From Solirubrobacterales bacterium (GTDB taxonomy: Bacteria > Actinomycetota > Thermoleophilia > Solirubrobacterales > Solirubrobacteraceae), in NCBI GenBank assembly GCA_027315255.1, contig DAHUYL010000056.1:1-64000 (forward strand): DNA of 64,000 bases. Reading direction: 5' to 3'. Shown in pieces: positions 35,505 to 44,792 of this stretch. The notes beneath the pieces are model-generated. The model did no database searches. It was not told the DNA's origin and saw only the letters and a program-made list of their open reading frames with translations. Each line of letters starts with the position of its first letter. Positions within the stretch are counted from its first letter, which is position 1. Position numbers and translations under genes: made by a program.

Positions 35505-37043
35505 GTGGACCGAGACGGCGCGATCATCGCGATGCTGACCGCACGCGGCGCCGCAGCGGCGCCCCACGCTCAGGGACGCAACCTGCTCGAGCACCTGATC
35601 GGCACGGCTGAGCTGCTCGGCCGCTGGCGCCAGCCGGACACGATCCGGCGCGCCGCGCTGATCCACAGCGTCTACGGCACCGACGTCTACCGCCACGCGA
35701 TCGCCGGGGAGGGGGACCGCGCCGAGCTGGCGGCGGTGGCCGGCGAGGACGCCGAGCGGCTGGCGCACCTGTTCGCCGTGACTCCGCGGCGGATGTTGTT
35801 CGCCGGCACGCATCGGTGGCTGAGGGGCCTCCCCGGCGACCCCAGCCGCGACGAGCTGGACGCGATCGTGATCATGCACATGGCGAACATCGCCGAGCAG
35901 AGCCGGCAGCCCGACGGCACGCCCGGACGGTGGCTCGTGCGGGTGCGTGACCTGGCCGCTCACGTCTTCGACTCCGAGACGATCATGTTGCCGGCATTCG
36001 TCGGGCATCTGCTCGACCTGACGGCCGCCGCCGAGGCCGACGTTCGCGCTCGCTACCTCGAGGCGCTCGGCGCCGACGGCGAGGCGCGCTCCACCGGGCT
36101 GGCGCTCCTCGCCGCCGCCTGCCCCGTGCTCGCGGAGCCCTGCGTCGCGCTCGCCGAGACTGCGGCCGAGCGTGGGGACGCGGACGGCGCGCGGAGATGG
36201 GGCGAGCAGGCGCGGAGGCGGCTGCTGGCGCTCGGGACCGCGTGGGACAAGCGCCAGTCCTACGAGGAGTGGCTGGTGCGGGCGGAGCGGCCGGCCGGCA
36301 CGATCTCGGCGGCGGCGACGTCCGCCCGGCAGCGCGCCCACAGCAGGTTTCACCGCTACCTCGAGTCGCTGCTCGATGCGCCCTCCGGCGCCGTCTACCC
36401 GGACGTCGAGAGCATGCCGTTCCACGACCCGGGGCAGTTCGAGATCGTCGCCGAGCTCGAGGCCAACTACGAGGCGATTCGGAACGAGGTCCTCGCACTG
36501 GGCGAGATGAGGTTCCAGCGCGAGAGCGAGCTGATCGAACGCACCGGCTCGTGGGACGTCGCCTTCCTCCACGAGCGCGGCCGCCGCAACCAGGAGGTGT
36601 GCGACGCCTGCCCGGTGACGGCGAGCACGATCGAGCGGCATCGCACGATTCGCACCCACGCAGGGCTCAGCTACTTCTCCCGCATGCGCGCCGACACCCA
36701 CATCGCGGCGCACCGGGGACCGACCAACCTGCGGCTACGATGTCACCTCGGCATCATCGTCCCCGAGGGCGACTGTGGAATCCGGGTCGGCGACGAGCTC
36801 GGCCGCTGGCAGGAGGGGCGCTGCATCGTGTTCGACGACCGCCACGAGCACGAGGCCTGGAACCACACCGCCGCCGAGCGGATCGTCCTGATCGTCGATC
36901 TGTGGCATCCCGACCTCAGCCCCGACGAGGTCCGCTGGCTCGAGTCGATGCACGTCAGCACCGCCTTCCATGCGGCTCGGCTGAGCCGGTACTGGGCCCG
37001 CAACGACGCCGCCGCGAGGCTCGCCGCCGGCGGGCTCGCCTAG
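35505..37043 (+). CDS. Fusion of an HD-like (DUF6817) domain and an aspartyl/asparaginyl beta-hydroxylase domain
   Basis: A 512-residue cytoplasmic protein. Residues ~20-180 resemble the DUF6817/HD-like metal phosphohydrolase region (NLLEHLIGTAELLGRW, AALIHSVYGTDVYRHA with His30 and His54, IVIMHMANIAEQS). Residues ~300-490 match the aspartyl/asparaginyl beta-hydroxylase fold, a 2-oxoglutarate/Fe(II) oxygenase: THIAAHRGPTNLRLRCHLGI and RCIVFDDRHEHEAWNHT supply candidate iron-binding His and the 2OG-binding Arg. Between them lies a helical TPR-like linker. GTG 35505 has CATCAT six bases upstream, suggesting a leaderless mRNA. Joining a phosphohydrolase-like and a hydroxylase domain is unusual; the substrate is unknown. 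Confidence 0.75.
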   Translation: MDRDGAIIAMLTARGAAAAPHAQGRNLLEHLIGTAELLGRWRQPDTIRRAALIHSVYGTDVYRHAIAGEGDRAELAAVAGEDAERLAHLFAVTPRRMLFAGTHRWLRGLPGDPSRDELDAIVIMHMANIAEQSRQPDGTPGRWLVRVRDLAAHVFDSETIMLPAFVGHLLDLTAAAEADVRARYLEALGADGEARSTGLALLAAACPVLAEPCVALAETAAERGDADGARRWGEQARRRLLALGTAWDKRQSYEEWLVRAERPAGTISAAATSARQRAHSRFHRYLESLLDAPSGAVYPDVESMPFHDPGQFEIVAELEANYEAIRNEVLALGEMRFQRESELIERTGSWDVAFLHERGRRNQEVCDACPVTASTIERHRTIRTHAGLSYFSRMRADTHIAAHRGPTNLRLRCHLGIIVPEGDCGIRVGDELGRWQEGRCIVFDDRHEHEAWNHTAAERIVLIVDLWHPDLSPDEVRWLESMHVSTAFHAARLSRYWARNDAAARLAAGGLA

Positions 37044-37064
37044 CAGCTTCCGGTCGCCAACCTG

Positions 37065-37898
37065 CTAGGAGTCGCCTCCGCCGTCGCCTCCATCGCCGCC
37101 GTCCCCTCCGTCACCACCACGGTCGCCGTCTCCACCGCCGTCGCCGCCGTCACCGAACAGGTCGCCGATCACGTCGTCGACGGCGCCGATCGCAGCGTCT
37201 GCGGCGTCGCCGACGGCCCCGAGGCCACCGTCGACCACGTCCCCGATCGCACCGATGCCGGCACCGAGGACTCCGGTGGCCGCACCGACCGCGTCACCGA
37301 CCAGTCCAATGCCCGCGCCGAGCGCCGACCCGACCAGCAGGTCGTTGATCAGGTGCCCGCCTCCGAAGCTCTGGTAGTAGCCGCTGGCCCACGGGCCGTA
37401 GTACCCGGGAAGGTTCCACCAGAACCACATGTCGTCGTTCTGCAGGAGCCGGACAGTTCGCGCCTGTGGCTCCGACTTCTCCCGGATCAGCTTGGCGCAG
37501 GCCGCGCACACCGGAACGAGCCGCTGCGCACCGCCCTCTGGCGCCCATCGGACGGCGGTGACCGACGGGCCGTGCCGCGGATCGAAGAAGCACGGTGGCC
37601 GCCGCTCCGGGATCGGTTGCCTGTGCGCGAGCGCGGTCGCGGCTGCCAGCTGATACCGCCCGACCTCCAGCAGCTCGCTGATCGCGGCGAGCTGCTCGGG
37701 GTGCTTGGCTCGCGCGAGCTGACGCTGCGCTCGCTGATGGGCCTTCTGGGCCTCGGCGTGGCGGATCCTGGCTTCGTCGGGTGCGCCCGACAGGTGTGGC
37801 TCGAGTGCCTGGAGGTCGGTGCCGAGCGCGTCGACGTCCTCTTGGGCCGTGTCCCGCACTTCGTGGAACTGCTCGTGATGATGTCCAAAAAGTGGCAT
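37065..37898 (-). CDS. Protein of unknown function with Cys/His cluster and Gly/Asp-rich tail
   Basis: A 277-residue protein I do not recognise by name. Residues ~1-90 form charged helices (EDVDALGTDLQALEPHLSGA, ARIRHAEAQKAHQRAQRQLA). About 100-140 has a conserved-looking segment PPCFFDPRHGPS and VPVCAACAKLIREK that could bind zinc. Then come WFWWNLPGYYGPW, a hydrophobic Gly/Ala segment (LINDLLVGSALGAGIGLVGD) with repeated GAVGDAADAAIGAVDD, and a tail of GGDGGDGG repeats. ATG 37898 is preceded at eight bases by TAGGAT, so it may be leaderless. The Gly-rich segment might insert in membranes or self-associate. It converges on the hydroxylase gene. Confidence 0.65.
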   Translation of the reverse strand: MPLFGHHHEQFHEVRDTAQEDVDALGTDLQALEPHLSGAPDEARIRHAEAQKAHQRAQRQLARAKHPEQLAAISELLEVGRYQLAAATALAHRQPIPERRPPCFFDPRHGPSVTAVRWAPEGGAQRLVPVCAACAKLIREKSEPQARTVRLLQNDDMWFWWNLPGYYGPWASGYYQSFGGGHLINDLLVGSALGAGIGLVGDAVGAATGVLGAGIGAIGDVVDGGLGAVGDAADAAIGAVDDVIGDLFGDGGDGGGDGDRGGDGGDGGDGGDGGGDS

Positions 37899-37966
37899 AG
37901 CGCGCGATCCTAACCGTTCGGGCGGGTCGGGCCGCATGCGACGGCGGGCGCCGTCGCGGCCACCGC

Positions 37967-39667
37967 TCAGCTCGCCTCGCCCGCCAGTCCCTGGACGACT
38001 GCAGCCCGGCCCACGACCGCGATCCGCTCGCCGACCGACAGCACGCGCGAATCCGGCAGGTGCCATTCGGCGGGTTCGGTGGGCTTGGGCGCGGCCGCCA
38101 GAACCCGGAGCTCACCCGATGCCTGTAGGTCGGACACCCGCTTCCCGGCGGCGGGCCCTCCTGCAACCACGTCACACTCTGCGAACGCTAGCGCCTCGCC
38201 GCCGACGTGGATCGTGGTCACGGGCCCGCGACCGAGCATCTCAGTCGCGAACACGGGCGCGGCGATCACCGCGGTGCTGCGGGAGATGTGGATGTTGAAC
38301 CGTTGCTCGACCGCGGTCGAGAGCTCGTTGTCGAACAGCCGAAGGATGATCCGGACGCCGGTGTGCAGGGCGCGTGCGGTGACGGCGACCTGAAGGTCGG
38401 CGACGTCGTTGTCGGTGGCGGTGACGACCGCCTGTGCGTGCTCGACCTGCGCGGCCTTCAGCGTCTCGGTCAGGGTCGCATCGCCGATCACGACGGGGAT
38501 TCCCATCCGGCGTGCGGCCGCCACGTGGCGGCTGTCGTCATCGCGATCGATCGCCACGACCTGCACCCCCTGCTCGAGGAACTCCCCGAGCAGCCGGAAG
38601 CCAATGTTGCCGAGCCCGCAGACGATCACGTGGTTGCGCATCCGGCCGCGGACGCTGCCGAGGACCTGAGCCAGGCGCACGCCGATGATCGTGTCGGTGA
38701 GGACCGCGAAGAAGATCGCCAGCGCCGTCGCCCCGAGCATGATGAACCCGATCCCGACGAGCTTCACCGTGGCAGGGTCGTTCTGGAGATTGATGTCGCC
38801 ATAGCCGACGGTCGAAAGCGTCACGACCGTGAAATACAGCGACGTGATCGGACTGAGACCCTTGGCGATGCTGAAGTAGACAGTGCCGGCGACGACCAAT
38901 GTGACCATCGTCGCCAGCACGATCCGCAGGCGCGTGTCGAGCAGCTGGCGGACCGTCGACGTCGCCGCCCACCACTTGTCGGCGACGGTCCGCTGGTCGT
39001 GGGCCGGCGCGCGCAACCGTCCCGGAGCCGCGTCCTCGAACGGCCCCAGGTCGGTGATCACCTGACCGCCCGGCTCCGCCTGCGGTGGGAACAGCTCCGC
39101 CTTGCCGCCGCTGATGTTTGCGAGCGCCATCAGCACCGGCCGGTTCCGATCGGTGTCGGTCCGCGTTCGCTCCACGAGCAGCGCCCGTCCGGCGATCGCG
39201 ATGCGCTCGCCGTCGTACTCGCCGAGTGCGGCCGCGGCAAGGAAAGGCGCGGCGATCGCCGACTGGCTCAAGATCACGCAGTCCTCGAACAGATCCTTGA
39301 TCCGTTCGCCCAGGTCCTCGTTGAACAGCCGCAGCACGATTCTGAGGCTGTCCCCGTGCTTGGCTGCGATCAGGGCGCCGCGAAGGTTGCCGAGGTCGTC
39401 GTCGGCCACCAACGCCATCGCCTGCGCGCGATCGATGCCCGCACGGCCGAGCGCCAGCTCGTCATCCGGGCCGCCGTCGAGGATCGAGATCCCGAGTGCC
39501 GACAATGCGGACTCGAACGCCGGCTTCGCCTCCGAGCGGATCACGACGACCTGCTCTCCGAGCGTGTGCAGATGCTCTGCCAGGCGCAGCCCGAGCGTGT
39601 TCAGCCCGCACACGATGTGGTGGTTCGAGTAGGCGCTCGAGCCCGGACCCGTGGTGCCCTCCGTCAT
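37967..39667 (-). CDS. Potassium-channel protein with two RCK (TrkA) modules
   Basis: A 566-residue membrane protein. Residues ~15-230 form a first RCK/TrkA-N module (HHIVCGLNTLGLRLAEHL). Two membrane helices near 250-335 flank a pore with selectivity filter STVGYGDIN (about residue 285). A second RCK module follows (NHVIVCGLGNIGFRLLGEFL, then VVAIDRDDDS, a nucleotide-binding acidic motif) with a TrkA-C-like end (SVGERIAVVG). It should conduct K+ under control of cytoplasmic nucleotide or ion binding. An RCK module on both the N- and C-terminal side is less common than a single C-terminal one. ATG 39667 follows TATGAT by eleven bases. Confidence 0.88.
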   Translation of the reverse strand: MTEGTTGPGSSAYSNHHIVCGLNTLGLRLAEHLHTLGEQVVVIRSEAKPAFESALSALGISILDGGPDDELALGRAGIDRAQAMALVADDDLGNLRGALIAAKHGDSLRIVLRLFNEDLGERIKDLFEDCVILSQSAIAAPFLAAAALGEYDGERIAIAGRALLVERTRTDTDRNRPVLMALANISGGKAELFPPQAEPGGQVITDLGPFEDAAPGRLRAPAHDQRTVADKWWAATSTVRQLLDTRLRIVLATMVTLVVAGTVYFSIAKGLSPITSLYFTVVTLSTVGYGDINLQNDPATVKLVGIGFIMLGATALAIFFAVLTDTIIGVRLAQVLGSVRGRMRNHVIVCGLGNIGFRLLGEFLEQGVQVVAIDRDDDSRHVAAARRMGIPVVIGDATLTETLKAAQVEHAQAVVTATDNDVADLQVAVTARALHTGVRIILRLFDNELSTAVEQRFNIHISRSTAVIAAPVFATEMLGRGPVTTIHVGGEALAFAECDVVAGGPAAGKRVSDLQASGELRVLAAAPKPTEPAEWHLPDSRVLSVGERIAVVGRAAVVQGLAGEAS

Positions 39668-39696
39668 CCCGGTCCGGGATCATATTCGGGGACGGC

Positions 39697-39895
39697 TCAG
39701 CCGAGGCTCGGCGGCGTCGGGACCGTGCAGCGGTTGGCGCGCGCCGCCGGGTAGGTGCCGGTCTCGGTGCTCTTGAACCCGGACTGCGTCTGTGCCTGCC
39801 CGGCGGGGGTGATCTTGCCGATCGCCGGGGTGTAGCCGGCCGTGCTGCCAGGGTCGTCGAACCACAGGTCCCGAGACCGCGGATCGCCATCATGG
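39697..39895 (-). pseudogene. 3' fragment of a Vgb-like beta-propeller gene
   Basis: The minus-strand frame ending at 39697 reads DLWFDDPGSTAGYTPAIGKI followed by TPAGQAQTQSGFKSTETGTY and ends VPTPPSLG before TGA. The LWF-DD-G-TPAIG-ITP pattern is the blade motif of virginiamycin-B-lyase-like propellers, seen in the secreted protein ending at 9623. Only about one blade and a tail survive. Upstream the frame runs into the 3' end of the FAD oxidoreductase gene with no start or signal peptide. It is best read as the remnant of a lost secreted gene. Confidence 0.55.
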
Positions 39896-41374
39896 TTGCC
39901 GGTCGCGCAGGTAGCCGTGCTGCCGGAGCTCCTGGATCGTCGCGCGCTCGCGCGCGGCCAGCGCTTCCAGGTCGCTGCTGAGAGCCTGCAGCAATGCGTC
40001 GGCCTCGCGCTCGCGGCGGCGGACCGCAAGCAGCTGGCGGTTCTCGATCTCGCGCATCCGCGCTGCCCGGACCTCGTCGCTGACCGCTCCCTGCCGGCGC
40101 GTCGCGGCGTGCTCGCCACAGCGAAGCGCGATCGGCACGTGGACCACGAGCCCTCCGGGTCGTGCCGGGAGGGCGTGCTCGACCGACGCATCCCAGGCGG
40201 CGATTCGCGCAGCCAGCAGCCGGCCGACGGCGCGGCCAGGTGGCCACCACAGGCAGCGGGTTGACGGCTGGATCGTGCCAGGCGGGTTCTCGGCCTGCCA
40301 GCTCTTGCGCTGCCCGTGCAGGAGGATCCCGATCAGGTCCGGTGGCGTGGGCGCGGCAGCGCCGGTTCGCGCGGCTGCGATCGCCCCGACGGCGGCGTCG
40401 GCCTGCCGGGCGGCGAGCAAGGTGTGGTCGAGCGCGGAGGCGATGCAGCTGCCGACCGCCCAGACCCGCTCCGCGCCGCACACCCTGAGCGCCTCGTCGA
40501 CCTGTATGAACCCGGCGGCGTCGGTCGGCACCCCCGCGATCCGCGGCCCGAACGCCGCCGGCAGCGAGATCAGACGGTCGAATTCGCGCGTCTCGGAGGC
40601 GCGGGCGCGACCTGCGGTCGGATCGCCCGAGCGCCCGGTCGGCGCCGGAGAAGGCGCAGCCGGGTCCTCCGCTCGGAGCGCGAGCCGGATCGGCGGCGAG
40701 CTGCCGGCTGCCTGGTGAGGCTGCTCCAGCACCTCGACCCCGCCGACCACCTCCACTCCCGCCTCGTCGAGCTCGCGGGTCACGGTTTCGGTCGCGCCTG
40801 TTCCGAGTGCACCGAGTGGCGCTTGTTCGGCGCTCAGCAGCGTCACCCGGGTGTCGGTGCGTGCCGCCGTCCAGGCGAGCACGAGCGCCAGCTCGTAGAC
40901 CGGGACCGGCCAGCGCGCGCCGCGAGGGACGACGACCGCCACGCTCCGGATCTCCCCGGCGCGAATCTCGGCGAGGATCCGGTCGAGCACGCCCGGATCG
41001 CCGCCGCGCTCCCACACGAAGCCCTGCCGCAGGGTTCGCATCGAGCGTGCGCCCGGGGCGAGCAGCAGGAAGTCGAACCCGACGATGTCGCCCTCGCCGG
41101 TGAGCACCGTGCGGTCATCCAACCGCACCACGTCCGCGCGATCGGCCGTCCACGCAGCCCGGGCGTTGGCGGCCAGCTCGGCGATCGACAGCCCCCGCTC
41201 GGAGGCAGGACGGAACAGTGACCCGGCGCTCATCGGCCGGTAGCGGAACTCGTCCGGCGGGGCGATCAGTCGCAGCCGCGTCCGCGCGCCGAGCTGCTCC
41301 CGCGCCGCGAACAGCCCCTCGAGCCCCGCGGTGCCCGCTCCGACCACGCACACGACGTCTGCTGCGCTCGTCAT
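39890..41374 (-). CDS. FAD/NAD(P)-dependent oxidoreductase with charged C-terminal extension
   Basis: A 494-residue flavoprotein of the NDH-2/sulfide:quinone-reductase-like superfamily. The N-terminal dinucleotide fold is VVCVVGAGTAGLEGLFAARE, with DFLLLAPGARSMRTL and the second FAD site ERVWAVGSCIASALDHTLL. There is no obvious redox-active Cys pair. After about residue 395 comes an extra region ending in a charged helix (MREIENRQLLAVRRREREAD). ATG 41374 overlaps the acetate kinase stop (ATGA), placing it as the last gene of the luxR-xfp-ackA operon. Electron partner unknown; it may balance redox when the phosphoketolase route is active. Confidence 0.75.
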   Translation of the reverse strand: MTSAADVVCVVGAGTAGLEGLFAAREQLGARTRLRLIAPPDEFRYRPMSAGSLFRPASERGLSIAELAANARAAWTADRADVVRLDDRTVLTGEGDIVGFDFLLLAPGARSMRTLRQGFVWERGGDPGVLDRILAEIRAGEIRSVAVVVPRGARWPVPVYELALVLAWTAARTDTRVTLLSAEQAPLGALGTGATETVTRELDEAGVEVVGGVEVLEQPHQAAGSSPPIRLALRAEDPAAPSPAPTGRSGDPTAGRARASETREFDRLISLPAAFGPRIAGVPTDAAGFIQVDEALRVCGAERVWAVGSCIASALDHTLLAARQADAAVGAIAAARTGAAAPTPPDLIGILLHGQRKSWQAENPPGTIQPSTRCLWWPPGRAVGRLLAARIAAWDASVEHALPARPGGLVVHVPIALRCGEHAATRRQGAVSDEVRAARMREIENRQLLAVRRREREADALLQALSSDLEALAARERATIQELRQHGYLRDRQP

Positions 41375-42438
41375 CTTCGGTCCTGCACGGCGCGCTCGCC
41401 GAAGCCGGCCAGCAGCGCGCGGGTCTGGCGGGCGATCTCGAGGTCCTCGCGGGCGGCGATCACAAGCGTCTCGAAGTCGCCCAGCCACCCCAGGCCGGCG
41501 ACCGCTTCGTCGCGGATCGCCGCCGCGTGCTCGCCGATCCCGCCGGTGAACGCGAGCACGTCCAGGCCTCCGATCGCGGCCGCCATCGCCGCGATCCCCG
41601 CTCGCAACCGGTGCAGGTAGACGTCGACCGCGAGCGTTGCACGGGCATCGCCGGCATCCCGTGCCGCCAGCACCTCGCGCATGTCGGCGCTGCCGGCCAG
41701 CCCCAGCAGCCCCGACGCGTGTTCGAGCCCGTCCGACAGCGAGACGGCATCGACCCGATCGCCGGACAGCAGCCACAGCAGCAGCCCCGGGTCGACGGTT
41801 CCCGAGCGGGTGCCCATCACGACGCCCTCGAGCGGCGTGAAGCCCATCGTCGTGTCGACCGAGCGCCCGCCGGCGATCGCACACAGCGATGCGCCCGCGC
41901 CGAGGTGGCAGGAGACGGTGCGCAGGCGCTCGCGCCCGAGCAGCTCCGGCACGCGCCGGGCGACATAGGCGTGCGAGAGCCCGTGGAAGCCGTAGCGGCG
42001 CAGGCCCCAGCGTTCGCGCCACTCCTGTGGCAGCGGGTACTCGAACGATGCCGGTGGCAGGGTTGCGTGAAAGGCGGTGTCGAAGCACGCGACCGCCGGC
42101 AGCTCGGGCAACGCCGCCCCCACCGCATCGAGCGCCGCCAGCGAGTGCGGCTGGTGCAGCGGCGCGAGCGCGACGAGCTGCTCGAGCTCGGCCCGCACCG
42201 CCGCGTCGACCAGCACCGCCTCACGGAAGCGGGATCCGCCGTGCACGACCCGATGACCGACACAGTCGGCCGCGCTCAGCCCACAAGCGAGCGCGGCCGA
42301 AAGCTCCGCCTGATCGAGCCGCGCCCCGGGCGCGTCGAGCTCGCGTGCGAGCACCGGCTCGTCGGAGCCCTGCTCGAGCAGCGACAGCTTGAGGCTGCTC
42401 GAGCCCGCGTTCACGACCAGTACCCGCGCTGCCGTCAG
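41371..42438 (-). CDS. ackA: Acetate kinase
   Basis: Converts acetyl phosphate and ADP to acetate and ATP. About 355 residues, somewhat shorter than the usual ~400. Signatures: [18 protein letters not shown] at the N-terminus, [70 protein letters not shown] and [13 protein letters not shown]. No ATG, GTG or TTG lies between the upstream stop and the first beta strand. The only reasonable start is CTG at 42438, which overlaps the phosphoketolase TGA (CTGA) behind TGGAG. It follows xfp, whose product acetyl phosphate is its substrate. Confidence 0.9.
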   Translation of the reverse strand: MTAARVLVVNAGSSSLKLSLLEQGSDEPVLARELDAPGARLDQAELSAALACGLSAADCVGHRVVHGGSRFREAVLVDAAVRAELEQLVALAPLHQPHSLAALDAVGAALPELPAVACFDTAFHATLPPASFEYPLPQEWRERWGLRRYGFHGLSHAYVARRVPELLGRERLRTVSCHLGAGASLCAIAGGRSVDTTMGFTPLEGVVMGTRSGTVDPGLLLWLLSGDRVDAVSLSDGLEHASGLLGLAGSADMREVLAARDAGDARATLAVDVYLHRLRAGIAAMAAAIGGLDVLAFTGGIGEHAAAIRDEAVAGLGWLGDFETLVIAAREDLEIARQTRALLAGFGERAVQDRR

Positions 42439-44792
42439 CTCCAGGTCCAGTCGCGGACGTCTGGCACGTCGTCGCCGACCTCGCGCGTGTACGCGCGGTG
42501 CAGCAGCCGCGCGTCGACCAGTTCCTGGCGCAGCTGGGCGGCCGTCTCGCCGAGGCCGGGGACGCGGTCGATCACGTCGATCGCGAGGTGGAACCGGTCG
42601 AGGTCGTTGAGCATCACCATGTCGAACGGCGTCGTGGTGGTGCCCTCCTCCTTGTAACCGCGCACGTGGATGTTGTTGTGGTTCGTGCGCCGGTAGGTGA
42701 GCCGGTGGATCAGCCACGGGTAGCCGTGGTAGGCGAAGATCACCGGCCGCGTGCTCGTGAACAGCGCGTCGAACTCGCGATCGCTCAACCCGTGCGGGTG
42801 CTCGGTGTCGGGTTGCAGCCGCATCAGGTCGACGACGTTGACGACACGAACCTTCAGCTGCGGGAGACGCTTGCGGATGATCGCGGTCGCCGCCAGCACC
42901 TCGAGCGTCGGGATGTCACCCGCGCAGGCGAGCACCACGTCGGGCTCGACGCCAGCGTCGTTCGACGCCCAGTCCCAGATCCCGATCCCGCGCGTGCAGT
43001 GCGCGATCGCGTCCTCCATCGACAGGTAGTTGAGCGCCGGCTGCTTGCCGGCGACGATCACGTTCACGTAGTGAAGGCTGCGCAGGCAATGGTCTGCCAC
43101 CGACAACAGGCAGTTCGTGTCGGGCGGCAGGTAGACGCGCACGACCTCCGCCTTCTTGTTGACGATGTGGTCGATGAAGCCGGGATCCTGGTGTGAGAAG
43201 CCGTTGTGGTCCTGGCGCCAGACGTGACTGGAGAGCAGGTAGTTGAGCGACGGGATCGGCGCCCGCCAGGCGATGTCACGTGTCACCTTCAGCCACTTCG
43301 CGTGCTGGTTGAACATCGAGTCGATGATGTGGATGAACGCCTCGTAGCAGTTGAACAGACCGTGACGTCCGGTCAGCAGGTACCCCTCGAGCCACCCCTG
43401 GCAGAGGTGCTCGCTCAGCACCTCCATCACGCGGCCCTGCGGCGCGAGGTGGTCGTCGCCGGGCAGGATCTCCGCATCCCACACCCGGTTGGTCGTCTCG
43501 AAGATCGCCTGGAGCCGGTTGGAGGCCGTCTCGTCCGGACCCATGATCCGGAAGTTGAGCGGGTTCTCGCGGATCACGTCGCGCAGCCAGGTGCCGAGCA
43601 CGCGCGTCGCCTCGCTGCTGGTGGCGCCCGGCCGCGCCACCTCGACCGCGTAGTCGCGGAAGTCGGGCAGCTCGAGCGGCCGCGTCAACAGGCCCCCGTT
43701 GGCGTGCGGGTTGGCGCTCATCCGCCGCCTGCCCGGAGGGGCCAGCGCGAGGATCTCGGCGCGCACCGCACCGTGCTCGTCGAACAGCTCCTCGGGGCGG
43801 TAGGAGCGCAGCCACTGCTCGAGCTGGCGCAGATGCTCGGGGTTCTCGCGCAGGTTCGCGAGCGGCACCTGGTGCGAGCGGAACGAGCCTTCGGTCTGGA
43901 GGCCGTCGACCTGCTTGGGTCCGGTCCAGCCCTTCGGCGTGCGCAGCACGATCATCGGCCACCGCGGCCGCTCCGACACCCCGCCCTCGCGCGCGGTCCG
44001 CTGGATCAGCGCGATCTCGTCGAGGCACTCGTCGAGCGTCGCGGCCATCAGCTGGTGCATCGTCGGCGGGTCGGAGCCCTCGACGAACCGCGGCGCGTAG
44101 CCGTAGCCCCGGAGCAGCGCCTCGAGCTCGCCCGGCTCGATCCGCGCCAGCACCGTCGGGTTGGCGATCTTGTACCCGTTCAGGTGCAGGACCGGCAGCA
44201 CGGCGCCGTCGCCGGCGGGGTCGAGGAACTTGTTCGAGTGCCAGCTCGCCGCCAGCGGCCCGGTCTCGGCCTCGCCGTCGCCGACGACGCACACGGCCAG
44301 CAGCCCGGGGTTGTCGAGCGCTGCGCCGTAGGCGTGCACAAGGCTGTAGCCGAGCTCGCCGCCCTCGTGGATCGAGCCCGGGGTCTCCGGTGCGACGTGG
44401 CTCGGGATCCCGCCCGGGAACGAGAACTGGCGGAACAGCCTGCCGAGTCCTCGCTCGTCGAGCCCGATGTGCGGGTAGATCTCGCTGTAGGTGCCGTCGA
44501 GGTAGGCGCTCGCGACGAGGCCCGGCCCGCCGTGGCCGGGACCGGTGATGAAGATCGCCTCGAGCTGCTCGCGGAGTCGCAGCGCCCGGTTGACGTGCGC
44601 GTAGATGAAGTTGAGGCCCGGCGTCGTGCCCCAGTGGCCGAGCAGTCGCGGCTTGACGTGCTCGGCCACCAGCGGTTCGTGCAGCAGCGGGTTCTCGAGC
44701 AGGTAGATCTGGCCGACCGATAGGTAGTTCGCCGCCCGCCACCACGCGTCGATGCCCAGCAACTCCGCGTCGCCCAGCGCCTCGACGGTCAG
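42435..44792 (-). CDS. xfp: Phosphoketolase (xylulose-5-phosphate/fructose-6-phosphate)
   Basis: A ~785-residue ThDP enzyme that splits xylulose 5-phosphate or fructose 6-phosphate with phosphate, giving acetyl phosphate. Family blocks: [78 protein letters not shown], the ThDP motif [20 protein letters not shown], and a C-terminal [20 protein letters not shown]. The conserved N-terminus suggests translation starts at CTG 44792 (giving [14 protein letters not shown]), overlapping the regulator stop as CTGA; TTG 44762 is the alternative. Second gene of the luxR-xfp-ackA-oxidoreductase operon. Confidence 0.93.
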   Translation of the reverse strand: MTVEALGDAELLGIDAWWRAANYLSVGQIYLLENPLLHEPLVAEHVKPRLLGHWGTTPGLNFIYAHVNRALRLREQLEAIFITGPGHGGPGLVASAYLDGTYSEIYPHIGLDERGLGRLFRQFSFPGGIPSHVAPETPGSIHEGGELGYSLVHAYGAALDNPGLLAVCVVGDGEAETGPLAASWHSNKFLDPAGDGAVLPVLHLNGYKIANPTVLARIEPGELEALLRGYGYAPRFVEGSDPPTMHQLMAATLDECLDEIALIQRTAREGGVSERPRWPMIVLRTPKGWTGPKQVDGLQTEGSFRSHQVPLANLRENPEHLRQLEQWLRSYRPEELFDEHGAVRAEILALAPPGRRRMSANPHANGGLLTRPLELPDFRDYAVEVARPGATSSEATRVLGTWLRDVIRENPLNFRIMGPDETASNRLQAIFETTNRVWDAEILPGDDHLAPQGRVMEVLSEHLCQGWLEGYLLTGRHGLFNCYEAFIHIIDSMFNQHAKWLKVTRDIAWRAPIPSLNYLLSSHVWRQDHNGFSHQDPGFIDHIVNKKAEVVRVYLPPDTNCLLSVADHCLRSLHYVNVIVAGKQPALNYLSMEDAIAHCTRGIGIWDWASNDAGVEPDVVLACAGDIPTLEVLAATAIIRKRLPQLKVRVVNVVDLMRLQPDTEHPHGLSDREFDALFTSTRPVIFAYHGYPWLIHRLTYRRTNHNNIHVRGYKEEGTTTTPFDMVMLNDLDRFHLAIDVIDRVPGLGETAAQLRQELVDARLLHRAYTREVGDDVPDVRDWTWS

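Noticed and set aside
37065-37160. RTX toxin-type calcium repeats in the Gly/Asp tail
   Set aside because: The tail is GGD/GGDG tandem without the large hydrophobic residue every nine positions and without a secretion signal.
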